In this document: piece by piece, positions 57,701 through 64,000 of the stretch
How positions within the stretch are numbered: position 1 is the stretch's first letter
Layout: every line of letters begins with the position of its first letter
From: Polytrichum commune
Taxonomy: Eukaryota; Streptophyta; Polytrichopsida; Polytrichales; Polytrichaceae
Assembly: GCA_950295325.1 (NCBI GenBank)
Contig: OX485809.1
Span: 25,978,001-26,042,000, forward strand
DNA length: 64,000 nt
Direction of reading: 5' to 3'
Translations under genes and position numbers: made by a program
The notes under the pieces: generated by a model
The model's input: only the letters and a program-made list of their open reading frames with translations
The model's database searches: none
What the model was told of the DNA's origin: nothing

Positions 57701-60700
57701 AACGAGAATGAGATTGGCAAGGCATTGGTGGGAGTCGTCCATCCCGAAGGTCAAAGGGTTGTTATAGATTCGGGCTCGGGAAGTCTAGGTCCTAATTTTT
57801 ACAATTATGGGGATAATGGGGATTATGCCCAATGGCTAAGGGAGTACCCCGAGTCCGAGGTTGATGTAATGGTTACATTTCACCAAGTAGGCTTAGGGAG
57901 TGAATTTCCTAGTGTTAGTTTAGGAGAGGGCTCATTGTTGGAGCCATGTGAGGTGCTCACCGAGGAAGAGTGGGTTAGCGGTGGGTTAACACCTTGGGTA
58001 GATGACGTGGAAGAGGGTGAGGTTAGTTTAATTCATGTAGATGGGACTCAAGAGGAGGATGTGATTATTGAGTCATCGAAATTGGAGGAGCCTTTACATT
58101 TCAAGACCACGTCTACGGGGATAGTTGTAGGTCAAGATGTGAAAGATTACCCCAATGTGCCTTCCGATTGGTATCGGAACAAAGAGGAACAAGCACATGT
58201 GTCGGAAGCGGATTGGCGGTACGTGGATGTGAAATTAAAGAATGGAAAAACCCGACAAATGAAGATGGGCTCCAAATTGGGGGAGAAAGAGGTTAGGGAG
58301 TATAGCAATTTGGTGGATGAGTTTAGTGATACTTTTGCATGGTCCTACGATGAGCTTAAGGGAATTCCTAGGGAAATGGTAGAGCACCGGATTCCTTTAA
58401 TTCCGGGGGCGAGGCCAATTAGACAAAAGGAGAGGAGGATGAATCCTCAATTGCAATTGTTGGTGAAAGCGGAATTGGAAAGGTTATTGAAGGCCGGGTT
58501 TATCAAGCCGGTGGAAATCACGGATTGGGTTTCTCCTATGGTCTTAGTAAAGAAAAAAAATGGGAAATTAAGGGTTTGTGTCGACTATAGGAAATTGAAT
58601 TCGTGCACACAAAAGGATCACTTCCCCTTACCTTTTATCACCTTGTTGCTTGAGGAGGTTGGAGGTCATTCGCGATATACCTTTATGGATGGGTATGCGG
58701 GTTATAATCAAATTTCCATAGCCCTCCAAGATATCCATAAAACGGCTTTTACTACACCTTGGGGTACTTTTGTGTGGGTAGTGATGCCATTTGGGTTATG
58801 TAATGCCCCGGCTACTTTCCAACGATTAGTAATGTATATCTTCACCGACTTGTTGTTCAAATCCATGACCGTCTTTGTGGACGATTTTAGCACACAAAGA
58901 AATGTGGATGATCACCTACATTGTGTTAGGGAGGCATTGGTTAGGTGTAGGAAGATGAGGTTAGCATTGAACCCGGATAAGACATTTTTGGGAGTGAATA
59001 AGGGAGTGTTGTTGGGTTATGTTGTTAGTGAGAAAGGTAGAGAACCCGATCCGGATAAGATTGCGGCCATAAGCGACTTGGCAACTCCAACCAATTCCAA
59101 GGGGATCTCTAAGTTGTTAGGACATGTGGGATGGTACCGGGAACTTATTCCTAATTTTTCAAAGATAGCGGTGCCCATTACCCATTTGCTCAAAAAGGAT
59201 GTCAAATTCGAGTGGACGGATGCTTGTCAAAAAGCCTTTGAGGAATTGCGGGATAGGTTGAGCACCTATCCGGTGTTGATACCACCCAATTGGGGTAAAC
59301 CTTTTCACGTCTATTGTGATGCTAGTAATGTGGCAATAGGGAGTGCGCTTTGTCAAGCAACGGGAGAAAAAGAGAAGGATCAACCTATAGCTTATGCGAG
59401 TAAGCAATTGACCCCCGCCGAAAGAAACTACTCTACAACGGAGAGGGAGTGCCTAGCCATGGTGTTTTCCGTTAAAAAGTTTAGGCATTACCTCATGTGC
59501 AACCCGGTTGTATTTTTTGTTGACCACATGGCTATCAAGTATCTAATTAACAAGGCGGAGTTAAGTGGTAGGTTAGCTAGGTGGGTTTTGTTATTAGAAG
59601 AATTCGACTACACGGTGGAATATAAACCGGGTCGTATGCATTTACAAGCGGACCACTTGTCTAGGTTGTCGGAGGAGATAGGAAAAAATCCGGTAAATGA
59701 TATGTTAGTAGATGATAGCCTCTTTGTGGTCACTTCTACACCGGAGTGGTATGCGGGCATAGTGGAATTTCTAACAACCCACAAGTTGCCCAAAGAGTGG
59801 ACAAAAGAAGAGAGAAGGAAGGTGAGGGTAAATAGTAGGCAATTTGTTGTAGTGGGCCATAGGTTGTTTAGAAGGGGGTCCGATGGTATTTTACGACGAT
59901 GCGTGTCAAAAACGGAGGTTGAAGCGATTTTAATCGCTTGCCACGATAGCGCTTGCGGCGGTCACTTCTCGGGTCAACTCACCGGGCAAAAAATACTTAG
60001 AGCGGGCTACTTTTGGCCTACACTATTTAAGGACGCCCATGACTATGTAAGGAAATGCGACGCTTGCCAACGGTATGCCCGAAACGACCTTAGAATGGAG
60101 ATGCCTTTACATGTATCATTACCCTTAATTCCTTTCGAAAAATGGGGCATCGACTATGTGGGTGAGGTCCATCCCCAATCTTCAAAAGGAATGAAATATA
60201 TTGTGGTGGCAACCGAGTACCTCACCAAGTGGGCGGAAGCCAAAGCGGTGAAGACCGACACGGCGGAACACGCGGCAACATTTATGTACGAAAACATAAT
60301 TTCGCGGTTCGGGGTGCCGAAGATCCTAGTAAGCGATAGGGGTACTCACTTTTTGAATGACTTGATTCGAGAGATGACAGAGAAATTTAAAATTGATCAC
60401 CGGAAGACTACTCCCTACCACCCACAAACCAATGGACAAACGGAAAGGGTTAACGGAATTTTGGTGAGTATACTACGCAAGACGGTTATAGACTCGAAGC
60501 GGGATTGGGATACGAAACTAACGGCGGCACTTTGGGCATACCGTACAACCTATAAGGTAACTACGCGTGCTACACCATTTTCCTTAGTCTATGGTCTTGA
60601 AGCGACACTACCAATCGAATATGAAGTCGAGTCACTTAGGGTGGCCGTGAGTACGAGACTTACCGAAAGTCAATCCTTACGAAATCGACTAACCGATTTG

Positions 60701-60994
60701 GAAGCACTTGACGAAGGGAGGAGAATGGCGGCTCAACATATTGAGGCAATCCAAAGAAGGAGAAAGATTACTTTCGACAAACGACATAAGAGAAGGGCCC
60801 TAACACCGGGAATGATGGTCATGATTCAAGACGCACGAAAGCTTGAATTTCCGGCGAAATTCAATGCGGTATGGTTAGGACCTTACCTTGTCTATGAGGT
60901 CTTTCCTAATAATTCAATTCAATTGGAAACGTTGAATGGTGAGCTCTTTCCTACCCGTACATCGGGAAGTAGATGTAAGGAGTACCGAGCTTGA
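54755..60994 (+). CDS. Gag-pol polyprotein of the Ty3/gypsy element
   Basis: 2079 residues, one open frame. In order: Gag capsid-like region (about 145-310), CCHC zinc knuckle CVQCGQPGHTRQFC (about 430) and a second cysteine cluster CSNCGGSHPSDTC, aspartic protease with VLVDGGSSLNIL (about 849), reverse transcriptase (about 1210-1450) with catalytic FVDDF (about 1373), RNase H with VYCDASN (about 1520), integrase with the HHCC zinc region (about 1730-1770; CGGHFSG, CDACQRYA) and the DDE core WGIDYVGEV, SDRGTHF, NGQTERVNG (about 1798-1895). It makes particle proteins and the enzymes that copy and insert the element. The FVDD variant of the usual YxDD is unusual. No frameshift or stop between gag and pol is needed. 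Start chosen as the first in-frame ATG; later ATGs are possible. Confidence 0.93.
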   Translation: MQGRTRSQKPSLIVGLEKSTRKRRSSKISDRLEQDNVRIESCLNVEPRTRSILDTLELGAQLEEEITPSKLSGETSSENYTLREEFPVEVDRGLLNSSPVTMAEERGMDPPPIPPIPPIPPIPPIDPLVRPRGLPIVVPQNLAAMDMPSHLPKFYGTKDEDPSRHMERYIERLASFLITDPGYWLVWFPTTLEGEAYEWYRDHAEGHFRGWEQLQREFLNEFRPEVGQSTALRALSSLKQGREKEISAYIRRFDLVCTRFVGTMLNDDTLKQFFIQGFFKSGTIRGVLERNPLTLADAKRAARDIENLDKDHERLWRREDELIPQFIPIRPRVVAVEPAKYENQIPYAIVDTGPRPLAVREPAPLLALPAPRTDPHLEEVERRLGASQLGFQEAMIKQMQSLTDQMSLMIRSQQPGPPPPVESGRHSSGLWCVQCGQPGHTRQFCRSGQNRDQRGNGNPPQQNQRGQAPPHYGNGSNRGPQPRGQGGQNLEKKEFHPFCGRWHAQGQCWSEGQEFNCSNCGGSHPSDTCRQPDKIINVPYPVANPQQQARDNMRGARPQGVPANELRPPNLYYDHSNARQTFHPPAGLQTTTGYIPIQNRQGVPPNGSNGRQAPPTDPGPSNSQDVRFMDGVLEATCDDMLPLPTRIGEEQSQWPPHTNAITYELVKGKGVVEEAPALAVTTRARRGDAPLEVGIGEQGNYSSDEEINLSELDRVARRATKDVERENIILQDRERTNAVHDLDNSDVGEWEGPGVPVDEFDVVGNSKVERSTGYDLWADLSTLKADITFGQLLEISPTARKTLKEGMPVHKRMRKVKAKIAARIQSQGGRDVKAIEIEVVIVDKVVPNVLVDGGSSLNILPEDTMKKLGLGLTGPSPLVINMANQSSTTPLGMIKDCRMTTGGEEYLVTFHVIKMHSNKDTFPILLGRPWLRMANAMVNWGGPKPSITYGPEGNRVIVSIGSLEGWMKKEMYLPLEKEIDDLNENEIGKALVGVVHPEGQRVVIDSGSGSLGPNFYNYGDNGDYAQWLREYPESEVDVMVTFHQVGLGSEFPSVSLGEGSLLEPCEVLTEEEWVSGGLTPWVDDVEEGEVSLIHVDGTQEEDVIIESSKLEEPLHFKTTSTGIVVGQDVKDYPNVPSDWYRNKEEQAHVSEADWRYVDVKLKNGKTRQMKMGSKLGEKEVREYSNLVDEFSDTFAWSYDELKGIPREMVEHRIPLIPGARPIRQKERRMNPQLQLLVKAELERLLKAGFIKPVEITDWVSPMVLVKKKNGKLRVCVDYRKLNSCTQKDHFPLPFITLLLEEVGGHSRYTFMDGYAGYNQISIALQDIHKTAFTTPWGTFVWVVMPFGLCNAPATFQRLVMYIFTDLLFKSMTVFVDDFSTQRNVDDHLHCVREALVRCRKMRLALNPDKTFLGVNKGVLLGYVVSEKGREPDPDKIAAISDLATPTNSKGISKLLGHVGWYRELIPNFSKIAVPITHLLKKDVKFEWTDACQKAFEELRDRLSTYPVLIPPNWGKPFHVYCDASNVAIGSALCQATGEKEKDQPIAYASKQLTPAERNYSTTERECLAMVFSVKKFRHYLMCNPVVFFVDHMAIKYLINKAELSGRLARWVLLLEEFDYTVEYKPGRMHLQADHLSRLSEEIGKNPVNDMLVDDSLFVVTSTPEWYAGIVEFLTTHKLPKEWTKEERRKVRVNSRQFVVVGHRLFRRGSDGILRRCVSKTEVEAILIACHDSACGGHFSGQLTGQKILRAGYFWPTLFKDAHDYVRKCDACQRYARNDLRMEMPLHVSLPLIPFEKWGIDYVGEVHPQSSKGMKYIVVATEYLTKWAEAKAVKTDTAEHAATFMYENIISRFGVPKILVSDRGTHFLNDLIREMTEKFKIDHRKTTPYHPQTNGQTERVNGILVSILRKTVIDSKRDWDTKLTAALWAYRTTYKVTTRATPFSLVYGLEATLPIEYEVESLRVAVSTRLTESQSLRNRLTDLEALDEGRRMAAQHIEAIQRRRKITFDKRHKRRALTPGMMVMIQDARKLEFPAKFNAVWLGPYLVYEVFPNNSIQLETLNGELFPTRTSGSRCKEYRA

Positions 60995-61055
60995 CTAGGC
61001 AACTTACCCTTGGAGCAAGAGATGTTTGGATTCATCCCCCGATGGTCGCCAATTA

Positions 61056-62948
61056 TGTGAGCCCAAAAGGGTGCCCACATTTAGTCTTAGACCCTTGAAA
61101 CGTTAGTTGATGCACTTTGAAGTAGCATGTTACTTCACAAAAATATAAAAAGAGTGAAATGTTAGTCTTAGAAGTACCATGTTGTAAGAGGCTAGGATGT
61201 GAGTTGTTATTGTGTTTTTACCTTCGGAAGGATTTGAGTGAATGAGGATAGGTAAGGAGAACTTGGATTGAGTAGTTAGTGAGTAGGCTAGTACAAATGG
61301 ATGGAGACAACCAAAGTGACTCAAGAGGCAAGTGCATTCGAATTGGGATGAATGGAGGATCACATGGAGCGCACAAGTGGACCACCTCATCATGGCCACT
61401 TAATGGGGAAGGCCCAAGGAAGAATGCAAGGTGGAGGATAAGCAAATTCTCAAAGCACCAATCAAATCACGAGTTAAGCATCGTGGTTTGAATTAAGTGG
61501 TGAGCGACGATTTGGGAAAGTAAGGGGAGAAAGTTATGGCGGCGGAAAGCGAAGGAGGCTAAGTTTGGGTTGAAGCATCCCAAATTTGGTAAAGTGTGGT
61601 AGGTAGAAAGCCAAGGCTAGTTAAATGTTCGAATTAGGATCCTTGTTGATCATTTGAGGGAGGAAGGCTTAGAAGATAGGATTGGCGCCTACTAAGTAGG
61701 AGGAAATCTCAAGGGCTTATCGTGAGCCTTGAGGGTGCTCACCCCCTCAAGCTTACTATATAATCCCTCATTCTTCCCTCACTCATCCTCTCTTTCCTTT
61801 GTGCTCCAAGGCACCCCACGAGTTATAAGTGTGGGTGTGGGAAGCCATATTGGAGCACATGTGTGTGCTTAGTTTTTAGTTTGAGAGCCAAGGCTTGTTA
61901 GCCTTGAAGAGGGCTTGACCTCTTGGTAGAATTAGTGTTGACGTGAAGGATTTTAAAGTTAATTCATGATTCCAATTTGTGGTACTTTAAGTTCATGTTT
62001 TGAATACACGTGGTTGCAAGTTCCATGTTTAAGAGTTGAGCACTTGATGTTGTGATGAGTGCAAAAATATACTTGTGTGGATTAGTTAGTCTTAGTGAAG
62101 TTAGGAAATTCTCTCTCCCCCTCTCCTCTCTAGGATTTTAGGATTTTAGGATTAGAGAAGAATTGTGTGATTAGAAAGGGGTTGTTAGTAGAATTAGGGA
62201 AATTAGGTAGGAAGATTAGTTAAGGGCTTGAATAATTAGTGAGGTAGTTGGGGATTACAACTACAAAGTTGTGGGTTTATGAAGGAGCTGGGTTTATGAA
62301 GGAGCTGGGTTTGTTTAGTTAGAAAGTAAAGAGCTGGGTTTATGAAGGACCTGGGTTTGTTTAGTTAGAAGCTAAGGAGCTGGGTTCATGAAGGACCTGG
62401 GTTTATGAAGGACCTGGGTTTGTTTAGTTAGAAGCTAAGGAGCTGGGTTCATGAAGGAGCTGGGTTTATGAAGGAGCTGGGTTTGTTTAGTTAGAAGCTA
62501 AGAAGCTGGGTTTATGAAGGAGCTGGGTTTATGAAGGAGCTAGGTTTATGTAATTAGAAAGTAAAGAGATGGGTTCATGAAGGAGCTTAGTAGATAGCCT
62601 ACCTAATTAGCTCATAGACAAGTAGTTAGTTACATTATGCTAGTTAGTGTTATGTGTGGCTTTCACAAGTAAATGTATTTGAGATTGACTATAGAGAATA
62701 GTGTTTTTTTTAACACTTGCATCCTCTCTTTAAAAATAAACCACGTGCACAACTTAATGGAGAATGTGGAGCACTCTCGCGATGGCAAGACAAAGGAAGC
62801 AAAGACCAAAGTTAAATCCAAGACCACTTGAAGGGTGAACCTTGCACTATGGACTCATCCAAGTCCAAATCCAATACCGCGGAGGAATGTGAGCCCAAAC
62901 CCACTACTCGGACTACGGACGCTTAAGGGTGGGGGGTTTGGCCTCACA
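61056..62948 (+). repeat. 3' LTR
   Basis: Same length as the 5' LTR. Preceded by TCGCCAATTA with no purine tract directly at the boundary. Ends CCTCACA followed by the GGAAG target duplication. Confidence 0.95.
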
Positions 62949-63343
62949 GGAAGTCAGGGTGTCTTTCCTTATTGTTGGACATACGCATGAGGATGTGGAT
63001 GCAATGTTTGGGAGGTTTGGACAAAGGCTGAAGATTGAGGATTGCCATACACTCCCATACCTCATGGCATCGTTCATGGTTGTTGGGGAACCCACTATTG
63101 TCCCCTCCTTAATTCACGAGGTTGCAGATTTCAAGGAATGGGTGAAGGGATACTACAATGAGTATGGTCAAGATCGACTTATTGGGCATTCCAAGGCGCA
63201 CCAATTCCGTTTTTATGTAGATCCTCAAGGAGTGCCATTGATGCAGTACAAAGTGTATTGTACAGATCCAAGTTGGGTGCCTGATGGAGGAATTGCTCTT
63301 TGGAAGGTGGACCCTATCACAAAGAAGACCATGGTCCCAACAG

Positions 63344-63482
63344 GTTAGTGGGTCCCTTGTTTGTATTGCTTTGGAAGTGCACTAGAAAATACATGGTGTG
63401 AAGTATGTGGCCCACGGGTGATCACCCGTGGGCAGTTAGTCCGTGGTATTGCTCCGAGCTCATTGTATGTTTGTTTTTGTAG
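63344..63482 (+). other. Intron of the second-type DUF7869 gene containing a palindrome
   Basis: Donor ACAG|GTTAGT, acceptor TTTGTAG|GG, 139 bp; joining keeps the frame (TGCPRPVPKREMKDSVNIKL, similar to the corresponding part of the 12984 gene). The palindrome at 63411-63432 has arms CCCACGGGTG and CACCCGTGGG with centre AT. Confidence 0.8.
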
Positions 63483-64000
63483 GGTGCCCCCGTCCCGTTC
63501 CAAAAAGGGAGATGAAAGATTCCGTGAACATAAAGCTTGGGGTGCAAGGTTTTATTAAGTATTGGAAGGATACGGCAGATCAAGATAGTTCGGGTCAATA
63601 TATGGAGTCCATTGCACCAACAATTTTATATTGGGAGAATGTGCTTGCGGCTATGGATCAACCTTTACTCCCAACTCCATCTGAACTTAGCGAGCCATTC
63701 TGGCCAGCTACACGGTTCTCCATTGCACCAACCCTCCATGTGGATAATGTGCATCTACTTGAGGAAAACATCACTGATTATGCTTACGTGGGGCCAGCTA
63801 GTTGTCGACCTGTTGAGACCTTCCGTCCCGGCGCACATATCAGGGTTGGCCATTATATGTTACTACGTCCTAGTGAGGATTGTCCTAATCCAGTGTGGAT
63901 GGGACGAGTGATTTCTGAGCCGAATTTGGCACATATCGGTCCTAATCCTCGTTCCATTGAGATTGTCTATTATGTACCGGTCCTTGGCCAAAGGAACAAG

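Larger units (their letters stand above)
51953..62948 (+). mobile_element. Full-length Ty3/gypsy LTR retrotransposon
   Basis: 10,996 bp between target duplications GGAAG (51948-51952 and 62949-62953). Both LTRs are 1893 bp, with TG...CA ends, and I counted six substitutions between them by eye, so it inserted recently. One open gag-pol frame of 2079 codons with integrase after RNase H gives the Ty3/gypsy order. There is no chromodomain after the integrase, and the protease motif DGGS is of the kind seen in plant Tat/Athila-type lineages. The same family left the solo LTR at 554. Confidence 0.95.
50314..64000 (+). pseudogene. Second-type DUF7869 gene, split by a Ty3/gypsy element, runs off the right edge
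   Basis: Segment 1 (50314-51952) begins after a TTCAG acceptor and reads IPHYIGLSRTDLKGKAVVLF, homologous to the gene at 12984 but clearly diverged. It has the cysteine cluster DCCSEHCC, basic HGNTGTRKPRANTVQA region and the motifs HDKMDYGKT and MDNCAKDNKSKY. The gypsy element (51953-62948) interrupts it between the second and third acidic motifs. Segment 2 (62949-63343, then 63483 to the edge) continues RVSFLIVGHTHEDVDAMFG and the C-terminal region. There are no internal stops in the parts seen, so it was probably intact until the insertion. It lacks the intron that elements I and II have before MIAHGH, and has one (63344-63482) that they lack. Confidence 0.72.

Overview
This is nuclear DNA of a eukaryote in the green-plant (streptophyte) lineage. 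Genes have GT-AG introns and TATA boxes, short plant-type telomere repeats (TTTAGGG/CCCTAAA) are scattered through it, and there is an intact plant-type Ty3/gypsy element. A charophyte alga such as Chara is one possibility, but the sequence alone does not prove it. I found no ordinary host gene: nearly everything recognisable is transposon-derived, often nested.

The centre of interest is a large two-gene DNA transposon present as two copies in opposite orientation. Copy II is complete at 21089-37899 (16.8 kb), with perfect 28-bp terminal inverted repeats and a 4-bp target duplication (TACT). Copy I runs off the left edge and ends at 16583 with the same terminus. Each copy has two divergent genes whose 3' ends face the termini. 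Gene 1 encodes a DUF7869-type protein with a DDE/RNase-H-like D...D...D pattern, the probable transposase (intact at 12984-16052, broken at 21622-24685). Gene 2 is a multi-exon gene (471-7495 minus, cut by a solo LTR; 30441-36399 plus) that appears to fuse a ParB/DGQHR-like domain, a degenerate N4/N6 DNA-methyltransferase-like domain split over exons 2 and 3, an acidic/proline-rich linker and an FCP1/NIF-type HAD phosphatase-like domain.

Both genes are filled with copies of a 22-bp palindrome: two fixed 10-bp arms (GTTTGGGTCG and CGACCCAAAC) around a variable central dinucleotide. They lie almost entirely in introns and 5' leaders, often as tandem arrays of 36, 40, 45, 56, 64 or 111 bp period. 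A related but distinct DUF7869 gene (50314 to the right edge) carries a different 22-bp palindrome with the same design (CCCACGGGTG, NN, CACCCGTGGG). This suggests that each element lineage has its own palindromic site, and that the ParB-like protein or the transposase may recognise it.

Layout: 1-16583 element I (gene 2 minus, with solo LTR 554-2827; small MITE 9021-9551; gene 1 plus). 16584-21084 an orphan leader with second-type palindromes, then AT-rich DNA. 21089-37899 element II. 37904-49250 gene-poor DNA with short repeats, an 8-bp-TSD MITE (39172-39906) and a possible decayed LTR element. 49265-64000 the second-type DUF7869 gene, split by a young full-length Ty3/gypsy element (51953-62948; 1893-bp LTRs; one intact 2079-aa gag-pol frame).
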